A stretch of 64,000 nt of DNA, from positions 8,037 through 72,036 of the forward strand of contig CAYWIE010000005.1 in assembly GCA_964458275.1 (NCBI GenBank), in the 5' to 3' direction. Within the stretch, counting starts at the first letter, position 1. Each line of letters begins with the position of its first letter. The DNA comes from HGM04593 sp964458275 (GTDB taxonomy: Bacteria; Bacteroidota; Bacteroidia; Bacteroidales; Bacteroidaceae). Position numbers and translations under genes: made by a program. Positions 1 through 10,400 of this stretch are shown one piece after another. A model generated the notes under the pieces. That model was not told the DNA's origin. It was given only the letters and a program-made list of their open reading frames with translations, and made no database searches.

Positions 1-1
1 C

Positions 2-2047
2 GGCTTCTGGGCTTCAGAGATCAACAATGTAATTTCACTTCCCTACCGTGTAGGTCTTCCCGAACTCGGCCTTCCCGGTGAAAAACAAGGTAACGGCAGC
101 TTCCGTTGGGAGTCTCCCGTTTACTATCTCGGCGAAGAGACTGACGTACTCCGTTTCACTGTATTCGACACAAACAACCACGCTACATACAGCAGCGACG
201 CCGGTTCATTCGTATTCCCCACATACGGTGAATTCATTTTGATGAACGCAATGGGCGACACAATCAAGTTGACAGAGGACAGTTGGTCATCTAACTCTGT
301 TCACCCCACTGACGGTGCAGGTATTGCCGGTCTTTGCGACGGTGACATCGATACACACTACCACGCATATTGGAGCCCCGGTCAGGAAGGTGGCGAGACC
401 TACGATGCTAACCCCAGCTACGTTTACATCGAGGCTTCACTTCCCGAGCCTATCAGTTCATTCAAGTTCATCCAGTATGGACGTAAGAACAGCGTAAATA
501 CTCCTATCGACTTTGCAATCACAGCAGGTAGCGAAATCACTCCTGAGGAGGTTCTTCTCCCCTATAAGTATGCAATCGAGCTCGGTGAGCAGATTACAGA
601 CGCTTCACAGATTAAGGACGACGAAATCTACGTTATCCGCGGTCTCTACAACTGCAACCCCAACGCTTATCTCGATGCTGAGAATCCCGGCGAACCCCGC
701 TACTTCGCAGGCGACGATGTTTACGGCGAGACACTTCAGGCTCCCGCAACATACTTGATTCAGAAGACAGGTGACGCTGACGGCACATTCTACATCAAGA
801 GCGTTAAGGACGGCAAGTACTGGACAAAGACAACCGATGCTAACGGTTGGGGTACAGCCGGTTCTACTTTGGATCTCACAGTAGCTTCTAAGGTTAAGAT
901 TGAACCCGCTAACCACGAAGGTCTCGAAGGTTCAATGGTAATCTACGAATACTGCGACACAATGAAACGCGACGACGAAAGCATGCCTTACGTAATCTTC
1001 CAGGATTGGGGCGACCTCGCAACATTCTCTGTAACAGGTCTCGACATGAACGACCTCGACGGTGAGGGTGAGTGGTACATCAACAAGGCTATCATGCCCG
1101 AAGCCAACCTCTACATGCTTTCAAGCCTTATGATTGAGGCTGAGAAGTACAGCAAGATGAAGGTTGGTTCTGACCCCGGTTTCTACTCACAGGAGACATT
1201 GGGCAAGTTCCTCGAAGTTTACGAGCAGGCTTTGAAGGCTCAGGCTAAGAACGACGAGGCTGTTGCCAAGGAAATTGTTCCCGTTCTCAACAATGCAATT
1301 CAGGTTGCAGCTACAACCAAGCCCAACCCCGTAACAGAAGGTACATACGTATTCGTTTCTTCATACGAGAACTCTTCTTGGACAAGCAAGAAAGCTATGT
1401 ATGCTTACGACAACAGCACACCCGAAGACCAGTATATCGGCGGTCTCAAATACAAGATGTATTGGACAAATGCTCCTGAGGATGTAAGAAATCCCCACAA
1501 ACGCTTCCAGTTCAAGCTTATCCCCGCTACAGAGGATATGAACCTCGGTCTTTGGAGAGAGGCTGGCTACATCACAGCAGAGGATTCTTTGAACGCATTC
1601 TACATCCAGCATGTTGAGACAGGCTACTATATCAAGGGTGCTGAGGGTCTCTACCGTGGTATCGGTCTTACAGAGACACCCGAGTCTCCTTTCGTAATCC
1701 GTTTGCAGGATGAGAACGACTTCGATATCTATTGTCCTTTGAACGACGGTGAATGGACAAATTATCGTTCACTCTACTTCCGCAACTCAGGTTCTGAGAA
1801 CAGCGATGTTTCTACATGGTCTCCCGGTGCTAACGAAACATGTAAGTTCCACTTCCGTCGCGTAAATGACGGTACAGGCATCGATACACCTATCATCGGT
1901 GGTGGCGAAAAGGGTGATGTACTCGTTTCAACATCATACTACACAGTAGGTGGTGCAGCTGTAAGCGCTCCTGTTAAGGGTATCAACATCGTTAAGAAGG
2001 TTTACGCTAACGGTGTAGTAGAAACAGAGAAAATGTTTGTGAAGTAA
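2..2047 (+). CDS. secreted surface protein, 3' part only (discoidin-like domain, C-terminal tail)
   Basis: The frame is open from the left edge, so the gene is truncated 5' and the ATG at 239 is internal. The visible part is 681 residues. Roughly residues 80-185 look like an F5/8 type C (discoidin) carbohydrate-binding domain: a DGD...YW start, then alternating strands with VYIEASLPEPISSFKF. A mixed beta region follows (about 190-320), then a charged helical linker (about 355-425), then a second beta-rich region with FYIQ...TGYYIKG strands that could be beta-trefoil-like. It ends with a short tail containing YYTVGGAAV, a GINIVKKVY strand and a basic end, like C-terminal tails of secreted Bacteroidales proteins. 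Codons are strongly biased (GGT, CTC, CCC), as in the PFOR gene, suggesting high expression. The function is not known; glycan binding on or outside the cell is an inference. Confidence 0.7.
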   Translation, partial: GFWASEINNVISLPYRVGLPELGLPGEKQGNGSFRWESPVYYLGEETDVLRFTVFDTNNHATYSSDAGSFVFPTYGEFILMNAMGDTIKLTEDSWSSNSVHPTDGAGIAGLCDGDIDTHYHAYWSPGQEGGETYDANPSYVYIEASLPEPISSFKFIQYGRKNSVNTPIDFAITAGSEITPEEVLLPYKYAIELGEQITDASQIKDDEIYVIRGLYNCNPNAYLDAENPGEPRYFAGDDVYGETLQAPATYLIQKTGDADGTFYIKSVKDGKYWTKTTDANGWGTAGSTLDLTVASKVKIEPANHEGLEGSMVIYEYCDTMKRDDESMPYVIFQDWGDLATFSVTGLDMNDLDGEGEWYINKAIMPEANLYMLSSLMIEAEKYSKMKVGSDPGFYSQETLGKFLEVYEQALKAQAKNDEAVAKEIVPVLNNAIQVAATTKPNPVTEGTYVFVSSYENSSWTSKKAMYAYDNSTPEDQYIGGLKYKMYWTNAPEDVRNPHKRFQFKLIPATEDMNLGLWREAGYITAEDSLNAFYIQHVETGYYIKGAEGLYRGIGLTETPESPFVIRLQDENDFDIYCPLNDGEWTNYRSLYFRNSGSENSDVSTWSPGANETCKFHFRRVNDGTGIDTPIIGGGEKGDVLVSTSYYTVGGAAVSAPVKGINIVKKVYANGVVETEKMFVK

Positions 2048-2097
2048 TTCATTGAACAAAAGAATGGACATTTAATGTCTCCATTCAACCAAATAGA

Positions 2098-2136
2098 GAA
2101 TCTGCAAGTCGCAAAGGCTTGCAGATTCTTTTATTT
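2098..2136 (+). terminator. intrinsic terminator after the surface protein
   Basis: An 11-base perfect stem GAATCTGCAAG / CTTGCAGATTC (2098-2108 and 2118-2128) is followed by a T-rich run. It lies 50 bases after the stop codon at 2047. Confidence 0.85.
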
Positions 2137-2159
2137 TTTAGTGGCTTCGACTATCGGAC

Positions 2160-2190
2160 TTGGAAATTTACATATAAGTTACTATCTTCG
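2160..2190 (+). promoter_or_regulatory. Bacteroides-type promoter for the GSCFA-murF/alr operon
   Basis: TTGG at 2160-2163 and TATCTTCG at 2183-2190 resemble the TTTG / TAnnTTTG boxes, 20 bases separating TTG from the -7 box. The start codon follows 30 bases later. Confidence 0.55.
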
Positions 2191-2219
2191 CTATCCACAA
2201 AAAAGAAACAATCAGAACC

Positions 2220-3203
2220 ATGCGATTAGTAACACAGGTTGCTCTGCCCAAAAAGGAACTTGAAATCACATACAGGACCAGACAGATGATTATAGGCTCC
2301 TGCTTTGCCGAAAATATCGGCAAACGCTTCGACGCATGCAAATTCCCTGTAATGCTCAACCCCTTCGGTATTCTATACAATCCCCTGTCCATAGCCACAG
2401 CACTTGAACGGATAGCCGATTGCAGAGAATTCTCAGAGGAATCCACCGAACTGGCGTTTCACGAAGAACGCTGGCACAGCATGCTGCACCACGGCGACTA
2501 TTCAAGAGAGAGCAGAGAAGAACTTGTAGAAAACATAAACAAATCTCTGAGAGAAGCATCAGAGTGGATTAAGGAGACAGAACTTTTATCACTCACATTC
2601 GGCACTGCATTTGTGTACAGACGCAAGAGCGACAACATGGTAGTCGGGAACTGCCACAAGATACCATCCACAATGTTCGAGCGTACACTGTTGTCGACAG
2701 AAGAGATTGCAACAGCCATGAGCTGCGTACTCGAAAAGCTGTTTGCCCGCAACAGCAGCATGAAAGTACTCCTTACGGTAAGCCCCATACGCCATTTTCG
2801 CGACGGCGCACACGGCAATCAGGTAAGCAAGGCGACACTGCTGCTTGCAGTGGAGGAGTTGCGGAAGAGATTCCCCGACAGGATATTTTACTTCCCCTCA
2901 TACGAGATAGTGCTCGACGAACTGCGCGACTACCGTTTCTATGCCGAAGACATGCTGCACCCCTCACCCCTCGCGGCAAACCACATATGGGAGTGCTTCG
3001 AAGAATCCTACTTCGACGAAGAGACCAGAAGCATCGCCTCACAAGTGGAAGAGATAAACAGAGCACTCGCCCATAGCCCGATAAACGGAAACTCAGCTGC
3101 ACACAGCGAATTCAAAAGCAAATTATTGTTAAAGATAGAGACTATTAAAGGAAAATATCCTTACTTTGATTTCTCAAAAGAGATAAAGATTCTAAAGGGA
3201 TAA
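2220..3203 (+). CDS. GSCFA domain protein
   Basis: This 327-residue protein begins with the family signature: IIGSCFAENIGKRFD at about residues 21-35, followed by the LNPFGILYNPLSIA stretch. GSCFA proteins are related to SGNH/GDSL-type hydrolases, with the serine of GSCF in the nucleophile position. A late DMLHPSPLAANHIWE segment would supply the Asp/His pair of such a triad. No signal peptide is visible, so it is probably cytoplasmic. Its substrate is unknown. It lies 4 bases upstream of the murF-alr fusion gene, so it is very likely co-transcribed with it, which suggests a cell-envelope role. The first ATG after the promoter is used as start. Confidence 0.85.
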   Translation: MRLVTQVALPKKELEITYRTRQMIIGSCFAENIGKRFDACKFPVMLNPFGILYNPLSIATALERIADCREFSEESTELAFHEERWHSMLHHGDYSRESREELVENINKSLREASEWIKETELLSLTFGTAFVYRRKSDNMVVGNCHKIPSTMFERTLLSTEEIATAMSCVLEKLFARNSSMKVLLTVSPIRHFRDGAHGNQVSKATLLLAVEELRKRFPDRIFYFPSYEIVLDELRDYRFYAEDMLHPSPLAANHIWECFEESYFDEETRSIASQVEEINRALAHSPINGNSAAHSEFKSKLLLKIETIKGKYPYFDFSKEIKILKG

Positions 3204-3207
3204 AGAA

Positions 3208-5688
3208 ATGTCGTACACGATAGAAAAAATAAGCCAGATAATAAAAGCGCAACATATTTGCGGGGCTTCCGGAGTAAAGATCCTACGTCTGCTGACAGAC
3301 AGCCGTTCACTGAGTTTCCCTGAGGAGACACTCTTCTTTTCAATCGTAACGGCAAGCGGCGACGGACACAACTACATAGATTCGCTGTACAAACGCGGAG
3401 TGAGAAACTTCGTCGTAAATGACACGTACGACTACACGGAATACCAGGATGCCAATTTTCTCATTGTAAAAGACACACTCAAGGCATTGCAGCAGCTTGC
3501 AGCTCACCACAGAAGCAGGTTCGACATACCCATAGTAGGAATTACGGGCAGCGACGGAAAGACAATCGTCAAGGAGTGGCTCTATCAGATAACAAACGGC
3601 AACCACATTGTAGCACGCTCGCCACGCAGCTACAATTCGCAGATAGGCGTCCCCCTCTCAGTCTGGATGCTCGGCGAGGAGAGCACCTTAGGCATATTCG
3701 AGGCCGGCATTTCGCGACAGGACGAAATGGACCGTCTGCAAAAAATCATACGCCCGACAATAGGCATAATCACCAACCTGAGCGAAGCACATCAGGAGAA
3801 TTTCAGCAACATGCAACAGAAATGCACCGAAAAGCTCTCGCTCTTCAAAGAGTGCGATGTGATAATATACAACGGCGACAACACCATGCTCTCCAACTGC
3901 GTGCACCGCTCGCTGCTGTCATCCCGCGAAGTTGCATGGTCGTGCAAGGACAGCGAACGCCCCCTCTTTATCAGTTCAATAGAGAAGAGCCCCGAAGGGA
4001 CCACCGTAAAATACCGCTACCTCTCCTTTGAGAACAGCTACCATATACCCTTTGCCGACGACGCATCCATTGAAGACTCCATCAACTGCCTTGCCGCCGC
4101 ACTCTATCTGATGACGCCCGCAGAAGTGATAGCCGAACGCATGGCACAGCTCGAACCGGTGGCAATGCGCCTCGAAGTCAAGGAGGGAATAAACGATTGC
4201 GTGATAATAAACGACAACTCCAACTCCGACACAGCATCACTGGACATCGCACTCGACTTTATGGAACGCCGATGCAGTACAATGGACCATCTGAAGCACA
4301 CGCTCATACTATCAGACCTTAAAGAGACGGGACAGACGGCACGTTCGCTCTACCGCACAGTGGCAAAATACATAGAGAAACGTGGAATAGACAAGCTTAT
4401 AGGCATAGGCAAGGACATGACATCCGAGAGTGACAGACTCTCCAAAGCCGTTGCAGAAGCACACTATTTTGCCACAGTGGAAGAATTCATGCAATCAGCC
4501 ATATTCGCCTCACTACACAACGAAGCGATTCTGATAAAGGGCACACACGCCTTCCGGTTCGAAAAAATATCCGAAGCGCTCGAAAAGAAAGTCCATCAGA
4601 CCATACTTGAAGTCAACCTGACAGCAGTGCGCGAGAATCTCAACCACTACCGCAAGAACCTGCATCCCGAAACAAAAATGATATGCATGGTAAAGGCATC
4701 GGCATACGGCACCGGAGCAATGGAGGTCGCACGCACACTGCAAGAGTCGCATGTAAACTATCTTGCCGTAGCAGTTGTCGATGAGGGCATAGAGTTGCGT
4801 AAAGCAGGGCTCACGGCAGGCATAATAATCATGAACCCCGAACCCTGCTCATTCAGGGCGCTCTTCGAGAACAAATTAGAACCTGAGGTCTACAGCTTTG
4901 CCATGCTCAGAGCGCTTGTGCAGGCAGCCACACGCGAAGGAATAACCGACTACCCCGTCCACATAAAGATAGACACCGGCATGCACCGTTTGGGATTTTT
5001 GCCGGAAGAGATACCCGCATTGGTGGAGGAACTGAAAAAACAGTCGGCACTTACACCCTGCTCAGTATTCTCGCACTTTGCAGGCAGCGACTCCGACACG
5101 TTCGATTATTTCACAAAGGAACAGACGGCGCGGTTCGAGGAGGCAGCCAACAGACTGCAAGCCACATTTCCCCATCGCATATTGCGGCATATATGCAACA
5201 GCGCCGCAATCGAACGCTTCCCTGAGCGGCAGATGGATATGGTGCGTCTGGGAATAGGACTGTATGGAATATCGCCGATTAAGGAGGATGCAGCACTTAA
5301 ACCCGTTGCAACGCTCAAGACCATAATACTTCACACATGCAACGTCCCTGCCGACGAGACAGTGGGATACAGTCGCAAAGGCACGCTCTCACGCCCCTCG
5401 CGCATAGCAGCCCTGCCGATAGGATATGCCGACGGGCTCAACCGCAAGCTCGGCAACGGCAACGGATATTGCCTTGTCAACGGCAAAAAAGCAAAATATG
5501 TGGGAAACATCTGCATGGATGTCTGCATGATAGATGTTACAGACATCGACTGCAAGGAGGGGGACAGCGTTGAGATTTTCGGAAACAATCTGCCCATCTA
5601 CCGTCTCGCCGAGTGGCTGGATACGATTCCATACGAAGTACTTACTTCGGTATCAAGCCGAATCAAGCGCATCTACTATTGTGATTGA
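3208..5688 (+). CDS. murF-alr: bifunctional UDP-MurNAc-tripeptide:D-Ala-D-Ala ligase / alanine racemase
   Basis: This 826-residue fusion makes D-alanine and joins D-Ala-D-Ala to the UDP-MurNAc-tripeptide in the cytoplasm. Residues 1-455 are MurF-like: the ATP-binding motif is GITGSDGKT (about 111-119, Lys118), with Asp where many homologues have Asn. The central domain contains NDNSNSDTASLDIAL, and a C-terminal domain follows. Residues 460-826 are an alanine racemase: the PLP lysine is Lys496 in MVKASAYGTG, followed by IDTGMHRLGF, MVRLGIGLYGISP and YSRKGTLSRPSRIAALPIGYADG. The two functions are separate genes in most phyla; the fusion is typical of Bacteroidetes. Each half has full domain length and the expected active-site regions, so both activities are plausible. 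The stop is 12 bases from the stop of the convergent minus-strand gene with no clear terminator between them. Confidence 0.95.
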   Translation: MSYTIEKISQIIKAQHICGASGVKILRLLTDSRSLSFPEETLFFSIVTASGDGHNYIDSLYKRGVRNFVVNDTYDYTEYQDANFLIVKDTLKALQQLAAHHRSRFDIPIVGITGSDGKTIVKEWLYQITNGNHIVARSPRSYNSQIGVPLSVWMLGEESTLGIFEAGISRQDEMDRLQKIIRPTIGIITNLSEAHQENFSNMQQKCTEKLSLFKECDVIIYNGDNTMLSNCVHRSLLSSREVAWSCKDSERPLFISSIEKSPEGTTVKYRYLSFENSYHIPFADDASIEDSINCLAAALYLMTPAEVIAERMAQLEPVAMRLEVKEGINDCVIINDNSNSDTASLDIALDFMERRCSTMDHLKHTLILSDLKETGQTARSLYRTVAKYIEKRGIDKLIGIGKDMTSESDRLSKAVAEAHYFATVEEFMQSAIFASLHNEAILIKGTHAFRFEKISEALEKKVHQTILEVNLTAVRENLNHYRKNLHPETKMICMVKASAYGTGAMEVARTLQESHVNYLAVAVVDEGIELRKAGLTAGIIIMNPEPCSFRALFENKLEPEVYSFAMLRALVQAATREGITDYPVHIKIDTGMHRLGFLPEEIPALVEELKKQSALTPCSVFSHFAGSDSDTFDYFTKEQTARFEEAANRLQATFPHRILRHICNSAAIERFPERQMDMVRLGIGLYGISPIKEDAALKPVATLKTIILHTCNVPADETVGYSRKGTLSRPSRIAALPIGYADGLNRKLGNGNGYCLVNGKKAKYVGNICMDVCMIDVTDIDCKEGDSVEIFGNNLPIYRLAEWLDTIPYEVLTSVSSRIKRIYYCD

Positions 5689-5700
5689 TACAGAGAGGTT

Positions 5701-7377
5701 CTATCTCACAAACTGTTCGCGTAAAAGGATATCTCCTTTCCTTGACATCACCTCCATACGGTAACACCCTGCCGGCAGCCCCTCGACATTCACACTCTTG
5801 TTGTAAGGCAAAGAGTAGAGCAATTTTCCGCTGAAATCCTTTATCAGTACCCTCATACCCCAGCTCTGCGCATCGGGCAGAAGAAAACTCTCGCGATACA
5901 ACTTCGAACGAGGCACTCTCTCATGCCATTCTGCCACAGCGCTCTCCACCTCAAAAGCATCCACAGCCGTTACAGCCCAATGTGCATCTTGTGGAACATC
6001 ACCCCACACAAATACAGTATCGCTAAGATTGGCGGCAACAAGATTGTCTACGTTCTCCGTATCAACAGGATAGGAAGCCGAGCGGTAGAGGTTGTACCTG
6101 ATATTCGGCATCCCGCTTCTGACATTCACACTGCCCCATTCAAGATGCAAGGCGCCGAGACGATGCACCCCCTTAAAATTCTTCGGGCTTTCGGGCTTGG
6201 GTTCTCCCGACCACTCCAATGCAGGAATCAGGGCTTTCTTGCGGTTGAAAACCTTTAAGAAATCGGCAACTCCCTTGTAGTTCTTCAGCAGATGTTCGGC
6301 ACGGAATATTGCCGTACCCGCTGCACCCGCCTCGCGCGAAGTGAAGAACTGACGTGTAATTTCGTGTCCGTCCCAGTCGCCCTCGCCCGGCATAAGACGG
6401 TAAACACCCAGTCCCGGAGCAATATGGCGCCCCGAAGAATTCTCCTGCCAATCGAGCATGAACGGATAGAAATTGTTCCCCGAAAAATACATCATCGGGA
6501 AGAGCGCATCCATTATACCATCCTTCAGCCAACGCTGTGCCTCCTGATAGACCGTATTGTGTGCATCCCAACCTTTCGAGGAGTACCTTGTAAGATTGCC
6601 ATGCTTGCCAAGCGGAGCACAACTCACTCTCACCCATGGCTTTATCTCCTTTACGCATTTATACAGACTCTGCACGACACGTGTGATGTTCGCCCTGCGC
6701 CAGTCGCTGTGAGCCACTCCTTTACCGTAGCGGCGATAGAGGGCATAATCATTGTAGTCGCGCGGACGGTCGGGATAGCGTATGTAATCGAAGTGCACGC
6801 CGTCAACATCGTATTTGCTCACAATTTCGGAGACCAGCGTCGCAAGGTAGTCTGCCGTTTCCGGAACTCCGGGCTCCATATACCAGCTACCCTTGTAGAG
6901 CTTGCAAAGACGGGGCTGTTTGCGAACAAGGCTCATGCGTCCCAACGAATTGACATGCTGCACTTTGCCCAAAGGCAATGTAACAATCCACGCATGCAGC
7001 TGCATGCCCCTTTTGTGGCACTCCTCAATGGCAAATGCCAAAGGATCGTATCCGGGATTCTTGCCAGCCTTGCCTGTCAGCACCGCCGAAAAAGGCTCGA
7101 TATCTGAGGGATAGATAACATCTCCGCGCACGCGCGTTTGCAACAATATTGTATTGATGTTATAGACTGCAAGCGAATCGAGCAGAGCCGTAAATTCGTT
7201 TTTCTGCTTTTCGATGTCTGCCGTCGACTTTATCCTGGTCTTAGGCCAATCGAGATTCTCTATCGTTGTTACCCACACAGCACGATACTCTCTTTTGGGA
7301 GAGTACCAATATTGCGCCTTTATTCCCGATAGAGGCATCAGCGCAATACACATTAAGACTATAAATAAGTATTTCAT
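5701..7377 (-). CDS. glycosyl hydrolase-like 10 (GHL10/DUF187) lipid-side or exported protein
   Basis: Translation is taken from the ATG at 7377, giving 558 residues with a signal peptide (MKYLFIVLMCIALMPLSG, cleavage near KAQ); a start at 7389 would add only four residues. After the signal comes the GHL10 hallmark REYRAVWVTTIENLDWP. Typical TIM-barrel strands follow: INTILLQTRVRGDVIYPS, GMQLHAWI and VDGVHFDYIRYPDR, the last carrying the acidic residue of strand 4. The C-terminal 170 residues look like a fibronectin-III-like or beta-sandwich module (EWSG...RYNLYRSASYPVD). It is probably exported to the periplasm or surface and cleaves a polysaccharide or peptidoglycan-related glycan. The substrate cannot be read from the sequence. 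There is a -7-like box on the minus strand at 7399-7392. Confidence 0.85.
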   Translation of the reverse strand: MKYLFIVLMCIALMPLSGIKAQYWYSPKREYRAVWVTTIENLDWPKTRIKSTADIEKQKNEFTALLDSLAVYNINTILLQTRVRGDVIYPSDIEPFSAVLTGKAGKNPGYDPLAFAIEECHKRGMQLHAWIVTLPLGKVQHVNSLGRMSLVRKQPRLCKLYKGSWYMEPGVPETADYLATLVSEIVSKYDVDGVHFDYIRYPDRPRDYNDYALYRRYGKGVAHSDWRRANITRVVQSLYKCVKEIKPWVRVSCAPLGKHGNLTRYSSKGWDAHNTVYQEAQRWLKDGIMDALFPMMYFSGNNFYPFMLDWQENSSGRHIAPGLGVYRLMPGEGDWDGHEITRQFFTSREAGAAGTAIFRAEHLLKNYKGVADFLKVFNRKKALIPALEWSGEPKPESPKNFKGVHRLGALHLEWGSVNVRSGMPNIRYNLYRSASYPVDTENVDNLVAANLSDTVFVWGDVPQDAHWAVTAVDAFEVESAVAEWHERVPRSKLYRESFLLPDAQSWGMRVLIKDFSGKLLYSLPYNKSVNVEGLPAGCYRMEVMSRKGDILLREQFVR

Positions 7378-7442
7378 AATTAAAATCACTACAAAAATAC
7401 TCTTTTTTGAGGATTTTATAGTAATTATATCCGATTATTTTG

Positions 7443-7450
7443 TAATTTTG
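7443..7450 (+). promoter_or_regulatory. -7 box TAATTTTG for the PFOR gene
   Basis: This is an exact TAnnTTTG match 48 bases before the ATG at 7499. I see no good TTTG box at the usual 19-21-base distance, so the call rests on the -7 box alone. Confidence 0.4.
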
Positions 7451-7498
7451 TACGTTCGTAATATAAAAGATAATTCAAACTTTTTATATAGTAATAAT

Positions 7499-10400
7499 AT
7501 GACAAAGACAAAGAAATTTATCACTTGTGACGGAAACCAGGCTGCGGCACACGTAGCTTATATGTTTTCCGAGGTAGCTGCCATCTACCCCATCACACCT
7601 TCGTCTACAATGGCGGAGTATGTTGACGAGTGGGCAGCTCAGGGACGTAAGAATCTCTTCGGCGAGACAGTTGCCGTACAAGAAATGCAGTCTGAGGGCG
7701 GTGCTGCCGGTGCAGTTCACGGTTCATTGCAGGCTGGTGCACTCACTAACACATTTACAGCATCACAGGGTCTTCTGTTGATGATTCCCAATATGTACAA
7801 GATTGCGGGCGAGCTTCTCCCCTCAGTATTCCACGTATCTGCACGAAGCCTTGCAGGCAGCTCACTCTGTATCTTCGGCGACCACATGGACGTAATGGCT
7901 TGCCGTCAGACAGGTTTTGCAATGCTTTGCGAAGGTTCTGTACAGGAGGTTATGGACTTGGCACCCGTAGCACACCTTGCTACTTTGAAGAGCCGCATCC
8001 CCTTCCTCAACTTCTTCGACGGATTCCGTACATCACACGAGATTCAGAAAATCGAGCTCATCGAGCAGGAAGACATCGCACCCCTTGTAGACTGGAACGC
8101 AGTTCAGGAGTTCCGCAACCGCGCACTCACTCCCACAGCTCCCTCTACACGCGGTACAGCAGAGAACCCTGAGACATTCATGACTCACAAAGAGGTTGTA
8201 AACAAATACTACGACGCAGTGCCCGACATCGTTGCTGAGTACATGAAAGAGATCTCTGCACTCACAGGTCGCAACTATGCTCCCTTCACATACTACGGTG
8301 CAGAAGACGCAGAGCGCGTAATCGTTGTAATGGGTTCTGCAACAGAGGCTATCAAAGAGACAATCGACTACCTTGCACAGCAGGGCGAGAAGGTAGGTCT
8401 TGTAAGCGTACACCTCTACCGTCCCTTCTCATTGAAGTACCTCGCTGCTGTAATGCCCAAGAGCGTTAAGCGCGTAGCTGTACTCGACCGTACAAAAGAG
8501 CCCGGAAGCAACGGCGAGCCCCTCTACTTGGATGTAGTCGAGGCGTTCAACGACTGCCCCGAACTCAAGGCTATCAACCCCGTAATTGTAGGCGGCCGCT
8601 TCGGTATCGGTTCAAACGACACCACACCCGCTACAATCATGTCGGTATATGAGAACCTTGCATTGCCCACACCCAAGAACCACTTCACTGTAGGTATCGT
8701 TGACGACGTTACATTCACATCACTCCCCCTCAAAGAGGAGATTGCAGTGTCTGAGGGTATCTTCGAGGCTAAATTCTATGGTCTCGGCGCAGACGGTACA
8801 GTAGGTGCAAACAAGAACTCTGTAAAAATCATCGGTGAGAACACCGACAAGCACTGTCAGGCATACTTCTCATACGACTCTAAGAAATCAGGCGGTTTCA
8901 CATGTTCACACCTCCGTTTCGGTGATGCCCCCATCCGCTCTACATATCTCGTTAACACTCCCAACTTCGTAGCTTGCCACGTACAGGCTTACTTGCGCAT
9001 GTACGATGTAATCCGCGGTCTTCAGAAGGGCGGTACATTCCTTCTCAACACCGTATGGGACGGCGAGGAACTCATCAACAACCTCCCCAACGACATCAAG
9101 AGCTATTTCGCAAAGAACGACATCAAAGTATACTATATCAACGCAACCAAGATTGCTCAGGAGATTGGTCTCGGCAACCGTACAAACACCATCCTCCAGA
9201 GCGCATTCTTCCGCATCACAGGCGTTATTCCCGTAGACCTCGCTATCGAGCAGATGAAGAAGTTCATCGTCAAGTCTTACGGCAAGAAGGGTCAGGACAT
9301 CGTTGACAAGAACAATGCAGCTGTAGACCGTGGCGGCGAATACAAGGAACTTGCAATCGACCCCGCATGGGCTTCACTTCCCGCAGACGTTGCACCCGCA
9401 AACAACGATCCCGCATTCATCAACGAGATTGTACGCCCCATCAACGCACAGAAAGGTGCTCAGTTGCCCGTATCTGCATTCCTTCAGGTTGCTGACGGTA
9501 CATGGCCCCAGGGTACATCGGCTTACGAAAAACGCGGTGTGAGCGCATTCGTTCCCAAATGGGACGCTTCAAAGTGTATCCAGTGTAATCGTTGTTCATA
9601 CGTTTGTCCTCACGGATGTATCCGTCCTTTCGTACTCGACGAGAACGAAAAGGCAGGTTTCGCAGCAGAGACTATCGAAATGAAGGCTCCCGCAGCGATG
9701 AAGGGCATGAACTTCCGCATACAGGTAGGCGTACTCGACTGTCTCGGTTGCGGCAACTGTGTCGATGTATGTCCCGGCAACCCCAAACTCGGCGGTTCTG
9801 CACTCTCTATGGTATCTCTTGAGCAGGAGAGAGCTGAGGCAGCAAACTGGGATTACTGCGTTAAGAATGTCAAGACAAAGCAGGCGCTCGTTGACGTTAA
9901 GTCTAACCCCAAGAACTCACAGTTCGCAACTCCTCTCTTCGAGTTCTCAGGAGCATGTTCAGGTTGCGGTGAGACACCTTATGTAAAACTCGTTACACAG
10001 CTCTTCGGCGACCACCAGCTGGTAGCAAACGCAACAGGCTGTTCATCAATCTACACTGGTTCAGTTCCCTCAACTCCCTACACAACAAACGAGAAGGGCG
10101 AAGGTCCCGCATGGGCTAACTCATTGTTCGAGGACTTCTGCGAGTTCGGTCTCGGTATGAAGCTCGCCGACAACAAGATGCGCAAACGTCTTGAGCGCAT
10201 CATGACAGAGGCTCAGGATTGCACAAAGTGCAGCGACGAGACAAAGGCTCTCTTCCGTCAGTGGATTGAGAACAAAGAGGATGCAACAATCACAAAAGAA
10301 CTTGAGCCCCAGATTATCGCTGCTTGCGAGGCTTGCGGTTGCGACTACTCTAAGCAGATTCTTGCTATCAAGCAGTTCATCGCCAAGCGTTCACAGTGGA

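Noticed and set aside
6292..7107. A 271-codon plus-strand frame opposite the GHL10 hydrolase
   Set aside because: No recognisable motif, and the minus-strand gene has signal peptide and family signature.
7214..7498. N-terminal extension of the PFOR
   Set aside because: The extra 95 codons run antisense over the start of the GHL10 gene and its upstream region; homology begins at the ATG at 7499.
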